Positions 1-10,094 of a DNA stretch of 63,670 nt are shown in pieces. Both the position numbers and the translations under genes were made by a program. This stretch comes from Deltaproteobacteria bacterium. GTDB taxonomy: Bacteria; Desulfobacterota; BSN033; WVXP01. Every line of letters starts with the position of its first letter. Position 1 is the first letter of the stretch. The notes beneath the pieces are model-generated. The model had not been told where the DNA came from, made no database searches, and saw only the letters and a program-made list of their open reading frames with translations. The stretch lies in the NCBI GenBank assembly GCA_019308905.1, contig JAFDHF010000016.1:1-63670 (forward strand), read 5' to 3'.

Positions 1-2
1 CC

Positions 3-181
3 TGAGCTCACGCGGTGACCCTATCAAGGTTCGCGGGTGGGGAATTCCTGCCCCTTCCCCGCTCTAAAGGCGGGGCTTTCCCCTTCCCGCTCACCCTTGA
101 TGGGTACCCCACCGTTTCCGCAATGTCGCTCGGAGGCAAGGGCGTTCTCCAAAAGTCAGGAAACTCCACAGATTCCTCCCC
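3..181 (+). repeat. Intergenic repeat element, copy A
   Basis: First copy of a dispersed family. It has a 5' TCAC-GCG-GTGA hairpin (8-18), block 1 with GGTGGGG (36-42), a GC-rich middle, block 2 with CCCCACC (107-113) followed by a CCGCAATGTCGCTCGG motif, and a final AAGTCAGG motif. GGTGGGG and CCCCACC are perfectly complementary and could close a long-range stem. The element ends just before the -35 box of the PAC2 gene. Other copies are near 5.4, 6.85, 49.9, 59.9, 60.0 and 63.4 kb. It fills most of the gene-free first 258 bases. Confidence 0.8.
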
Positions 182-210
182 TTGACAGACCAGGACCAGC
201 CTGCTAGGTT
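182..210 (+). promoter_or_regulatory. Sigma-70-type promoter of the PAC2 gene
   Basis: TTGACA (182-187) and TAGGTT (205-210) are separated by 17 bases. The -35 box is a perfect consensus; the -10 box is weak. The promoter directly follows repeat copy A and lies about 50 bases before the ATG at 259. Confidence 0.5.
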
Positions 211-258
211 GTGGAAAGCCTTATAGAGTCATAGAGAGAGGAAAGGAAGAGACAGGAG

Positions 259-1125
259 ATGACATCAGGCGAGCTCGTGGTGTACGAAAGACCGAACCTG
301 TTCCGTCCCTGGTTGATAGGGGGTTACAAGGGTTGGATCGATGCCGGGGAGGTCTCCTCGGGTTCGGTCACGTTTCTCAGGGAGAATCTCAGAGCCCGGA
401 GGTTCGCCGAGATCCGCTCTGACGGATTCTATCAGTTCGGCGATTCCAGGCCCACGGTGGTCGTCGAAAGCGGGATCATTCGCCGGATCGATTTCCCGAA
501 AAACGAGTTTTTCTATTGGAAAAACACTCCCCCTTTTTCGGATATCATTCTCTTTCTCGGCCACGAACCCCATCTCCGATGGAAGGCTTTCACCAACCTC
601 GTCCTCAGGCTGGCAGGTCAGTTCAGGGTGGAGAGGCTCGTCACAATCGGCGGCCTCTACGACCAGGTCCCCCATACGGTCGCCAGGAAGGTTTCAGTCG
701 TTGCAAGCAACACCCGCCTCCTCGAAGAACTCATCCGGCACGGCGTCGATCTTATAGACTACGCGGGTCCCGGTGGTCACGTGTCGGTCCTCCACAGGTC
801 AGCAGAGGTCAAGGGTATCGATTCTTTCATGCTCTGGGGCCGCGTCCCCCACTACCTCCAGATGAGGTCTCCCACGGACAGCCTCCGCATCCTCGAGCTC
901 CTATCCTGTCTTGTCCCCTTTGAAATCGATCTCGATATGCTGAGAGAAGATGCCCTCCTCGCGGAACAGCAGATCCAGCGAGCCGTGGACAAGAAACCAG
1001 AACTCCAGTCCTATATCAAGCAGCTCGAATCGACTTACGCCAAGGCTACGGAGGGGGCGAGGCCTTCTGATCAGGTCATCGTAGAGGCCGTCATTACGAG
1101 GGACGACAGAGGAGACAAGCCGTGA
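259..1125 (+). CDS. PAC2 family protein
   Basis: A 288-residue protein resembling the PAC2 family, named after a eukaryotic proteasome assembly chaperone; bacterial members have no settled function. The fold signature is the glycine-rich N-terminal stretch (GGYKGWIDAGEV, about residues 21-32), the central VERLVTIGGLYDQVPHT segment and a GHVSVLHR motif. No signal peptide or membrane segment is visible. The ATG has AGGAAG upstream with about 9 bases of spacing. A short stretch near residue 261 (YAKATEGARPSD) resembles translated REP-like inserts I know from other bacterial genomes. The gene stands alone, convergent with the XRE-cupin gene, behind repeat A and its promoter. The family call is fairly secure; the role is unknown. 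Confidence 0.75.
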   Translation: MTSGELVVYERPNLFRPWLIGGYKGWIDAGEVSSGSVTFLRENLRARRFAEIRSDGFYQFGDSRPTVVVESGIIRRIDFPKNEFFYWKNTPPFSDIILFLGHEPHLRWKAFTNLVLRLAGQFRVERLVTIGGLYDQVPHTVARKVSVVASNTRLLEELIRHGVDLIDYAGPGGHVSVLHRSAEVKGIDSFMLWGRVPHYLQMRSPTDSLRILELLSCLVPFEIDLDMLREDALLAEQQIQRAVDKKPELQSYIKQLESTYAKATEGARPSDQVIVEAVITRDDRGDKP

Positions 1126-1191
1126 GGAAACCCTTTGCTTCAAAGCAGCACTGTCGAGGGGAAGGGATACCGGGCAAGGCCCAGGTTTCCT

Positions 1192-1737
1192 TCAGAAACA
1201 GGGCGGACTGGTGACCCAGATAACGATCGTATCGGCCTCGCCCCTGTTGTGAAAGCCGTGAGACTTGGTCGACGGGAAATAGAAGCTGTCACCTTCTTTG
1301 ACGTGGTAGACCCTGTCGCCTACCGTGAGCTCGAGCTCTCCAGCAAGGACTATGCCAAACTCCTCTCCCTCGTGCGTATATTCCCCGCGGGATCCTCCAC
1401 CGGGCCTTATCCGATTGTAGAAAGCCTGCATCCGCTTGTTTTCCGGGGTCTTCACAAGTGATTCGATAACCGCACAACCGGTATCGAATCCCATGGCCAT
1501 CCGACTGTCCTTCCTGAGCAACACCTCGTCTTCCCCGTCGTCTTCCAGGAAGAGGTCTACGATTCTGACGTCGAAAACCGAGGCGATCCTCTTGAGAGTG
1601 GCAATGGAGGGATTGGCACGACCCTTCTCGAGCTGAGAAATATAAGCACTGGTGCAACCCGCCCCGTCGGCCACCTCTTTGAGGGTCATCTTCCTCGATT
1701 TCCGGAGGGCCCTCAGTTTCTCAGAGATTTCAGCCAT
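1192..1737 (-). CDS. XRE-family transcriptional regulator with C-terminal cupin sensor
   Basis: A 181-residue protein. The N-terminal Cro/C1-type helix-turn-helix covers about residues 6-62 (LRKSRKMTLKEVADGAGCTS, then YISQLEKGRANPS). A cupin_2 domain covers about residues 105-178 (YTHEGEEFGIVLAGELEL and the following beta strands). This architecture is common in regulators of polyamine, amino-acid or sulfur metabolism that sense a small ligand through the cupin barrel. No target operon can be assigned from context: it is convergent with the PAC2 gene and its start faces the 3' end of ttcA. A strong GGAGGAAGG ribosome site precedes the ATG. A CAGAAC direct repeat upstream may be its own operator. 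Confidence 0.85.
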   Translation of the reverse strand: MAEISEKLRALRKSRKMTLKEVADGAGCTSAYISQLEKGRANPSIATLKRIASVFDVRIVDLFLEDDGEDEVLLRKDSRMAMGFDTGCAVIESLVKTPENKRMQAFYNRIRPGGGSRGEYTHEGEEFGIVLAGELELTVGDRVYHVKEGDSFYFPSTKSHGFHNRGEADTIVIWVTSPPCF

Positions 1738-1750
1738 CGCCTTCCTCCGT

Positions 1751-1766
1751 CAGAACAAAACAGAAC
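1751..1766. promoter_or_regulatory. Direct repeat, possible operator of the XRE-cupin gene
   Basis: CAGAAC occurs at 1751-1756 and 1761-1766, a 10-base period that would place both copies on the same face of the helix. It lies directly upstream of the regulator's ribosome site, where autoregulation would act. This is inference from position and spacing only. Confidence 0.25.
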
Positions 1767-1833
1767 GTTTCAACTCTAGGGTGAAAAAAAGAAACCACCC
1801 GTTGGATCTTCCCGGTTCTCTCGGCCATCTCCT

Positions 1834-2574
1834 TCAGGGAAGATATTCTTTCCGGATATTACCCATGGACCGGAAGATATTTCCCTTGATCCTCTTGTCC
1901 TTGCGGGCAAGCTCGGCCAGGAGACTCTTGACACGGCTCCGTCTCGAGTTCCCGGCTGTAGGACAACCACTGCCGATCACCGGGAACCCGTGGGCCTCGG
2001 TGTATCTCCGTATAGCGTCCTCCTCGGTCAGAGCCAGAGGACGGATGATGGAAAGTCGTCCTTGAAACAACCGCTGGTGGGGAACCATGGTCCCGATCTC
2101 CCCGCCGTAGAACATGTTGATGAGAAGGGTTTCGACAATATCGTCTCTGTGATGAGCAAGAGCGATCTTTGCACATCCCATGGCGTCGGCGAGTTCGAAG
2201 AGCCGCTTCCGCCTCAGCCTCGCACAGAGAAAACAGGGGTTCTCCCGGTTGGCCTCGCTGTGAGCGACAAGCCCGATCTCGGTCTTCTCGATGTGGTAGG
2301 GTATCCCTTGCAGGCGAAGGTAGGGCTCGAGCCTCTCTCCCGTGCTGTCGAACCCCAGATCGATGTGTATGGCCACCACCTCATAGTCGATAGGGACCCA
2401 CCGCCGCCGCAGGGAAAGCAGCCTCAAGAGGAAGAGACTGTCCTTTCCGCCGGAAACGCCGACGGCAATGCGATCCCCGCTCTCGATCATGTGATACTGG
2501 TGGATCGCCTTTCCAACGGACCGCCTCAGTGACGGCATGATCAACGGCAGGCTCTTGTCTAGCCCCGTTCCCAT
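1834..2574 (-). CDS. ttcA: TtcA-like tRNA 2-thiocytidine biosynthesis protein
   Basis: A 246-residue N-type ATP pyrophosphatase. The PP-loop SGGKDS is at about residues 41-46 and the family CxxC pair (PCFLCARLRR) at about residues 114-117; in TtcA these cysteines bind an iron-sulfur cluster. The family thiolates C32 in tRNA anticodon loops. A further cysteine (GSGCPTAGN) lies near the C-terminus. I chose the ATG at 2574 because GAGGA precedes it by about 10 bases and it removes a low-complexity extension reaching 2748. The gene is divergent from relA/spoT. Other PP-loop tRNA thiolases are possible, but length and the CxxC position favour TtcA. Confidence 0.82.
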   Translation of the reverse strand: MGTGLDKSLPLIMPSLRRSVGKAIHQYHMIESGDRIAVGVSGGKDSLFLLRLLSLRRRWVPIDYEVVAIHIDLGFDSTGERLEPYLRLQGIPYHIEKTEIGLVAHSEANRENPCFLCARLRRKRLFELADAMGCAKIALAHHRDDIVETLLINMFYGGEIGTMVPHQRLFQGRLSIIRPLALTEEDAIRRYTEAHGFPVIGSGCPTAGNSRRSRVKSLLAELARKDKRIKGNIFRSMGNIRKEYLP

Positions 2575-2796
2575 CTCGGATCCATCCTCATGGTCTGGAC
2601 CTCCTTGAAGGTCCATTCCAGGAAACCACAGTTTCTTGGCCGACCCCGGCCAGGAGAACGGTCCAGTCCGGGAGAAGCTCAGAATGCCGCAGAGGCAGAA
2701 ACAACGAGAGACAGACCTTCCTTTAGCATTCCCAAGGGAAAAAATCAACCCCTTGATCCTATGGAGGGGCCGTGTGCGGCCCGCCCTTGGGACTAC

Positions 2797-2825
2797 TTGC
2801 TTTTCCCAGGATTCCCATATATATT
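2797..2825 (+). promoter_or_regulatory. Promoter of relA/spoT
   Basis: TTGCTT (2797-2802) and TATATT (2820-2825) with 17-base spacing in an AT-rich patch between ttcA and relA/spoT. Transcription would start near 2832, about 50 bases before the GTG at 2881. Confidence 0.55.
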
Positions 2826-2880
2826 AAAGGTGGTGAGACCTAAAATTTCCTTAGCTTACGGCAACTTACGCACAAGAACA

Positions 2881-5031
2881 GTGATCCGGATCGACGATGT
2901 CCTGGATCTCGTGTTCAAGTACAACCCCCAGGCGGATCTGGACCTGATCAAAAAGGCCTACGTCTTTTCGGCCAAAGTCCACATGGGGCAGATCCGCCTT
3001 TCAGGCGAGCCCTACCTCGTCCATCCCCTGGAAGTGGCCGCCATCCTCGCACAACTCAAACTCGACACACCCACGGTGATCACGGGTCTCCTCCATGACA
3101 CGGTGGAGGACACCTACACGACCCTCGAGGAGATCGAAAAAAACTTCGGCCAGGAGATCGCATTCCTGGTCGACGGGGTAACCAAGATTAGCCGCATCAC
3201 CATGGCCTCCTCGGAAGAAGACCAGGCCGAGAATTTCCGCAAGATGATCCTGGCCATGGTGAAGGATATCCGGGTTATCCTGATAAAGCTCGCTGACCGG
3301 CTTCACAATATGAGGACCCTCAATTTCCATTCTCCGGAGAAACAGAGGCAGATCGCAGAGGAGACTCTCGATATTTACGCCCCCATGGCCCATCGCCTGG
3401 GAATAGAGTCGATAAACTCCGAGCTGGAGGATCTCGCTTTCCAGTACCTCCATCCAGACATCTACCGGGACATCCAGAAGAGACTCGCCAAGAAGGACCG
3501 GGAGCGCCAGAGATACGTCGAAGAGGTGGTCAGGATCATCACAAAGAAGCTCTACGAGTACGGACTCAGAGCCGAGGTCACCGGCAGGCCGAAGCGGATC
3601 TACAGCATATACAAGAAGATGCAGACCCAGAATCTCGACTTCGAACAGGTCTATGATCTCATAGGTTTCAGGATCATCGTGGATTCCTACAAGCAGTGTT
3701 ACGAGGCCCTGGGGATTATCCACTCCATGTGGACGCCGGTCCCAGGCAAGTTCAAGGACTATATCAACCTGCCCAAGGTCAACATGTACCAGTCCCTCCA
3801 TACCACGGTCATCGGACATTACGGGGAGAGGATAGAGATCCAGATCCGGACCCGCGATATGCACCGGGTTGCCGAGGACGGAATCGCAGCCCACTGGAAG
3901 TACAAAGAAGGCAGAGTCGTTCAGGAGGAAGAAGAGAAGCAGTTCCGATGGCTCAGGCAGCTCCTCGAATGGCAGAAGGATCTCAAGGACAGCAGGCAGT
4001 TCCTGGAAACCATCAAGGTCGACCTCTACCCGAACGACGTGTATGTGTTCACGCCAAAGGGCGAGGTGAAGGAGTTTCCAAGAGGCGCCACGCCGGTCGA
4101 CTTCGCATACAGCATCCACACCGACGTGGGACACCAATGCATCGGGGCGAAGGTCAACAACCGGATCGTCCCCCTCACCTATCAGCTCCAGAGCGGTGAC
4201 AAGGTGGAGATTCTCACCTCTGCTACACATTTTCCCAGCAAGGACTGGCTCAAATTCGTCAAGACCTCGCGGGCCAAGGCCAAGATCCGGCAGTGGATCA
4301 TGGCAGAGGAAAGGGAACGGAGTGTCGCTCTGGGTAAGGCTCTCTGTGAAAAGGACTTCAGGAGGCACGATCTCAATCTCGGCAAACTCCTCAAATCCGG
4401 GGAAATGACCAGAGTGGCCAATGAGTTCAGCTTCCATGAAGCCGAAGATCTCATGGCAGCGGTAGGCTACGGCAAGATCTCTCCCAACCAGATCATCGGG
4501 CGCCTGGTTCCCTCCAAGAACCTAGAAAAGGAAAAAATCAGGGAGGAAACCCGCCTGGCCCGTCTCCTCAAACGGATCACAAAGAAACCCCACGACGCCA
4601 TCGTCGTGAAGGGGATCGAAGGGGTGATGGTCAGATTCGCGGGATGCTGCAACCCGGTGCCAGGTGACAGGGTGGTCGGCTACATAACCCGCGGCCGGGG
4701 TGTAACTATTCACACCGCGGACTGCGGCAACGTTCTCAATCTCGATGCGGAGAGGAGGATCGAGGTAGAATGGGACCTCGACAAGGATTACACCCATCCC
4801 GTGAGAATTCGCATACTCTCGTCGAATAGGAAGGGGCTTTTGGCCGACATCAGCGGGTCCCTCTCCTCCAATCAGGTAAACATCGTCAATGCCCACGTCA
4901 CCACCACGGAGCAGGACCGCGCGGTCAGCACCTTCCAGATCGAAATCCGGGATCTCAGGCACCTCCAGCGGGTGACCAGGTCTCTCGAAAAAATAAAGGG
5001 TGTATTACAGGTAAAGAGGTTGAAGGTCTGA
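2881..5031 (+). CDS. relA: Bifunctional (p)ppGpp synthetase/hydrolase, RelA/SpoT family
   Basis: A long-type RelA/SpoT homolog of 716 residues from the GTG at 2881. It makes and degrades the stringent-response alarmone. Order: HD hydrolase domain with intact HDTVED (residues 72-77), synthetase domain (RPKRIYSIYKKM near 236, YQSLHTTV, then EIQIRT), TGS domain near 380-440, a helical region, the conserved-cysteine module (GCCNPVPGD near 586) and a C-terminal ACT domain. Intact hydrolase and synthetase motifs argue for both activities. The frame stays open upstream to 2590, but family alignments start at the IRIDDVLD-like segment and the promoter lies at 2797-2825. The ribosome site is weak, so the exact start is uncertain. 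It appears to be the only long RelA/SpoT gene in the window. Confidence 0.93.
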   Translation: MIRIDDVLDLVFKYNPQADLDLIKKAYVFSAKVHMGQIRLSGEPYLVHPLEVAAILAQLKLDTPTVITGLLHDTVEDTYTTLEEIEKNFGQEIAFLVDGVTKISRITMASSEEDQAENFRKMILAMVKDIRVILIKLADRLHNMRTLNFHSPEKQRQIAEETLDIYAPMAHRLGIESINSELEDLAFQYLHPDIYRDIQKRLAKKDRERQRYVEEVVRIITKKLYEYGLRAEVTGRPKRIYSIYKKMQTQNLDFEQVYDLIGFRIIVDSYKQCYEALGIIHSMWTPVPGKFKDYINLPKVNMYQSLHTTVIGHYGERIEIQIRTRDMHRVAEDGIAAHWKYKEGRVVQEEEEKQFRWLRQLLEWQKDLKDSRQFLETIKVDLYPNDVYVFTPKGEVKEFPRGATPVDFAYSIHTDVGHQCIGAKVNNRIVPLTYQLQSGDKVEILTSATHFPSKDWLKFVKTSRAKAKIRQWIMAEERERSVALGKALCEKDFRRHDLNLGKLLKSGEMTRVANEFSFHEAEDLMAAVGYGKISPNQIIGRLVPSKNLEKEKIREETRLARLLKRITKKPHDAIVVKGIEGVMVRFAGCCNPVPGDRVVGYITRGRGVTIHTADCGNVLNLDAERRIEVEWDLDKDYTHPVRIRILSSNRKGLLADISGSLSSNQVNIVNAHVTTTEQDRAVSTFQIEIRDLRHLQRVTRSLEKIKGVLQVKRLKV

Positions 5032-5043
5032 GGCGAGGGTAGC

Positions 5044-5235
5044 TCACGGAGCCTTTGTCACAAGACCGGACCGGATACACCGGGTGCAGACCCGCATCCT
5101 GACGACTCTTCCGTCCTTCAGGGTCCTCACCTTCTGGAGATTCGGATACCAGATCCTCTTGGTTCTATTGTTGGCGTGGCTGACGTTGTTTCCCCTGGCC
5201 GGGCCTTTCTTGCAGATTTCGCACACTCTCGACAT
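5044..5235 (-). CDS. rpmB: 50S ribosomal protein bL28
   Basis: A 63-residue large-subunit protein matching bL28: [12 protein letters not shown] at the start, the SHANNRTKR segment and a basic C-terminal half. Two CxxC pairs (CEIC and CTRC) indicate the zinc-binding form. The ATG at 5235 is preceded by GGAGAAAAGGG; an upstream in-frame extension reads poorly. It is convergent with relA/spoT, with 12 bases between the stop codons. Its own promoter and repeat copy E lie upstream. Confidence 0.95.
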   Translation of the reverse strand: MSRVCEICKKGPARGNNVSHANNRTKRIWYPNLQKVRTLKDGRVVRMRVCTRCIRSGLVTKAP

Positions 5236-5306
5236 TGCAGATCCCTTTTCTCCTGGTTCAACGGCCGTAACCCGCCGGCCCGAAAAAGGGACCGACTTGG
5301 AACCAT

Positions 5307-5335
5307 AGAATATCAAAAATCGATACCTCTTTCAA
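5307..5335 (-). promoter_or_regulatory. Promoter of rpmB
   Basis: On the minus strand, TTGAAA (5330-5335) and TATTCT (5307-5312) with 17-base spacing. The -35 box lies 21 bases after the AAGTCAGG motif that ends repeat copy E, the same distance as in copy A. Confidence 0.6.
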
Positions 5336-5538
5336 CTCCCGGTGGTCCGGATTTTTCCTGACTTCCGGAGAAGACCCTTATCCCCGGACGACATAGCGGA
5401 AGCAGGAGGGGGACCGATGCGGGTGAGTAGGCACCGCCCTGAGCCGAGCACAAGGGGACGGGAGAGTCCCGTCCCTCGGGCCGGGCAGGGATTCTCCCCC
5501 CGCCAACCCCATCCTATAAGGGTCACCGCGTGACCTCG
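5336..5538 (-). repeat. Intergenic repeat element, copy E
   Basis: Reverse-oriented, diverged copy filling the gap between purM and rpmB. Read on the minus strand it begins with GGTCAC-GCG-GTGACC (6-bp stem), has a GC-rich middle, then CTTCCGCTATGTCGTCCGG (compare CCGCAATGTCGCTCGG in copy A), and ends with AAGTCAGG at 5357-5364. It points at rpmB and its promoter. Confidence 0.7.
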
Positions 5539-5623
5539 GGAACGAGAAGACAGGGGTCTCCTGTCGAGGTGAGAAAGCTCCAAGCGAAAGCTTCTCTCGG
5601 CCAAGACACATCCAAGCCTGGAT

Positions 5624-6661
5624 TTAGAGTATCTCCACCTTGGGCCCTTCACCCCGGACAACCTCTCCTATGGGGAAGAACCTCTCACCCATCTCATGTC
5701 CCTTTGCCAGGAGGTCATCCGCCTCGCCGGGCCTGACCACAAGGACCATCCCCACACCGTTGTTGAAGGTCCTCCACATCTCTTCTTCAGGGATGCCGCC
5801 CTCTTGTTCCAGGAAACGGAAAATCGCAGGGATCTCCCAACTCCCTTTTTCGATAACGGCCCGGCAACCGCCGGGGAGAACCCTCGAGAGATTCCCCGGT
5901 ATTCCACCGCCGGTGACATGGGCCACTGCCGAAATGGAAAACTCCTCTATGCAACTCAGGACCGGCCTCACATAGATCCGCGTGGGTTTCAGGAGCTCTT
6001 CACCCAGGGGGGAACTCAACTCCTCTATCCACTCGTCGAGACCTAGTTTGAGAACGTCGAAGACAACCCGCCTTACCAGGGAGAAGCCGTTGCTGTGGAG
6101 GCCGTCGGAAGCCACGCCGACTATGCGATCCCCGGGCCTCACTTCGCTGGGGTCCACGGCCTTCTCCTCTTCGACCAGCCCGACGGCAAATCCTGCCAGG
6201 TCGTACTCTCCAGTCTTGTAGAAACCGGGCATCTCGGCAGTCTCGCCTCCAATCAGGGAACATTCGGCCTGCAGGCAGCCCTTGGCCACTCCCTGGACGA
6301 TCTCAAAAGCCGTGTCGGAATCGAGTCTGCCCATGGCGAGGTAATCGAGAAAGAAGAGAGGCCTTGCTCCGGTCACCACAATGTCATTGACACACATGGC
6401 CACCAAATCGATACCGACCGTATCATGGCGATCCATCTTGAAGGCAAGCTTCAGCTTCGTGCCAACACCGTCGGTCGAGGCGACGAGCAGACCCCGTCTC
6501 TCTCCTCCGAAAGGGATCGAGACGGCTCCAGAAAAGCCGCCGAATTCCCCGCGGACATCCCTGCGAAAGGTCGATTCCACCAGGCCCTTTATCCGGCGCA
6601 CGAAGGCATCCCCGGCCTCGATGTCGACTCCCGCTTCCCTGTAGCTGATCGTCTTTCCCAT
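5624..6661 (-). CDS. purM: Phosphoribosylformylglycinamidine cyclo-ligase (AIR synthetase)
   Basis: A 345-residue purine-biosynthesis enzyme that closes FGAM to AIR with ATP. It begins with the family signature SYREAGVDIEAGD. It contains the ATP-site segment STDGVGTKLKLAF, the glycine-rich VTGGGIPGNLSRVLP and the C-terminal FNNGVGMVLVV. Usual length for the family. The ATG at 6661 is the family start; the frame continues upstream to 6829 without a better site. No other pur gene adjoins it here, though purA occurs near 56 kb. Confidence 0.95.
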   Translation of the reverse strand: MGKTISYREAGVDIEAGDAFVRRIKGLVESTFRRDVRGEFGGFSGAVSIPFGGERRGLLVASTDGVGTKLKLAFKMDRHDTVGIDLVAMCVNDIVVTGARPLFFLDYLAMGRLDSDTAFEIVQGVAKGCLQAECSLIGGETAEMPGFYKTGEYDLAGFAVGLVEEEKAVDPSEVRPGDRIVGVASDGLHSNGFSLVRRVVFDVLKLGLDEWIEELSSPLGEELLKPTRIYVRPVLSCIEEFSISAVAHVTGGGIPGNLSRVLPGGCRAVIEKGSWEIPAIFRFLEQEGGIPEEEMWRTFNNGVGMVLVVRPGEADDLLAKGHEMGERFFPIGEVVRGEGPKVEIL

Positions 6662-6689
6662 AGCAGCAAGGCCTTCGAGAACGTCCCCA

Positions 6690-6718
6690 AATCTAACCGA
6701 AAGGTATGGATTATTCAA
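6690..6718 (-). promoter_or_regulatory. Candidate promoter of purM
   Basis: On the minus strand, TTGAAT (6713-6718) and TAGATT (6690-6695) with 17-base spacing, ending about 30 bases before the purM ATG. Confidence 0.45.
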
Positions 6719-6802
6719 GGCCGTCAAAGCCCGCGCTTCCTGACCCTTGGCTTTCGGTGCTTTCTCATCACCTGAAACGAAATTTGAACTGAACCCAGGA
6801 AG

Positions 6803-6895
6803 TGAAAACGGTGTTAGGGATCTGCCCACTCGCAGGGAACACCATCTTTCCCGAGCGGCATTGCGGAAGCGGTGGGATACCCGTCAGGGGTGAGG
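6803..6895 (-). repeat. Intergenic repeat element, copy D (partial)
   Basis: Minus-strand partial copy with only the second conserved block: CTCACCCCTGACGGGTATCC, then CACCGCTTCCGCAATG and a CGCTCGG motif. The first block and the AAGTCAGG tail are missing. It points towards purM. Confidence 0.7.
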
Positions 6896-7173
6896 GGGCC
6901 GGAAGACCTCGAGATTCGGAGCGCTTCACGGACAGCCCTGACAGGGTCCGGGTTCGACTCCCCAGCCGGCAAGACTTCATGTAGAATTCCAGGCACTTGT
7001 GCTTGCGAATCTTTTGTGTCTCTGGTAGTTTTATGTCTCAAATCCCTCGAATCGCCGGAAACCGCCGCAGGCCCGGGCCCGAGGTGTCCGAACCTTCCAC
7101 GCAAGATGATACCGGGTGGCTTGGAGGGCGCGACCGGCGGGTCTCCGGCTGGACAGGAAGAAGACCGAGTCCT
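6896..7173 (+). other. Gene-free stretch between repeat D and queA
   Basis: No supported gene. The queA frame stays open back to 6997, but the extension is unlike the family. A GGTTCGACTCC motif at 6951-6961 matches a tRNA T-loop, but no cloverleaf can be closed around it. I see no clear promoter for queA. Confidence 0.4.
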
Positions 7174-9472
<2,299 letters not shown>

Positions 9473-9482
9473 CAGGGGGAGG

Positions 9483-9498
9483 GGGGGTCGAGGCCCCC
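9483..9498 (+). terminator. Short GC inverted repeat after tgt
   Basis: A GGGG...CCCC inverted repeat with a short loop lies about 10 bases after the tgt stop. No T-run follows, so intrinsic termination is doubtful. Confidence 0.25.
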
Positions 9499-9701
9499 GA
9501 TTCCTTCTCCGGGCTCCACAAAAGGGACGAAGCCGGATTCCCAGTTCCGGGCATACCGGGCCGCTTCCCCGGCGCCGTCCTGGAAGGTAAGGATTCCTCA
9601 AGCCGCAGTAACGCGCCTACCAGGACTGGCCAAAGGCAGAAATTTGTGATAAGATTGGTTTTCATTAGCCATTGGCAGAAAAAGAAGAGGAGGTGATCTT
9701 T

Positions 9702-10025
9702 TTGATCGAAACGGTCTACGCGATGGCGCCCCAAGGTGGACAAGGCGCTCAGGGAGGCGGTATGAGTATCCTGTTCATGATCGTCCCCCTGTTTCTGATT
9801 TTCTATTTTCTCCTGTTCAGACCTCAAAAGAAGAGGGCAGACGAGCAGAAGGCCCTCCTGGCCAGCTTGAAGAAGGGAGATATGGTGATGACCCAGGGGG
9901 GACTCCATGGCCGTATTACCGGGCTGACAGACTCCACCCTCACCCTGGAGATTGCAGAGAAAGTACGAGTCAAGGTGTCCAGAGGCCATATCGCCGGGAA
10001 AATCCGGTCCGAGGCGAAATCCTAG
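9702..10025 (+). CDS. yajC: Preprotein translocase subunit YajC
   Basis: A 107-residue inner-membrane protein of the SecDF-YajC accessory complex. One membrane helix (ILFMIVPLFLIFYFLLF, about residues 22-38) is followed by RPQKKRADEQ and the KKGDMVMTQGGLHGRI domain typical of the family. The start is decided by the ribosome site: AGGAGGTGATC, a near-perfect match to the 16S 3' end, lies 8 bases before the TTG at 9702. An in-frame GTG at 9693 lies inside that site. secD and secF, which usually follow yajC, are absent; rpsF comes next. Confidence 0.92.
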   Translation: MIETVYAMAPQGGQGAQGGGMSILFMIVPLFLIFYFLLFRPQKKRADEQKALLASLKKGDMVMTQGGLHGRITGLTDSTLTLEIAEKVRVKVSRGHIAGKIRSEAKS

Positions 10026-10094
10026 TCGAGTTCCCACCCGTTCTCCTTGTTCTAAACAGAGTTTTAGGACTGTGATCCGAGAGGAGGTCTTCTG

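Noticed and set aside
6900-6975. tRNA-like stretch with a GGTTCGACTCC T-loop motif and a TCA triplet, considered as tRNA-Sec or a tmRNA end
   Set aside because: The T-stem closes over only three pairs, the acceptor halves match over five bases at best, and no D-arm is found.
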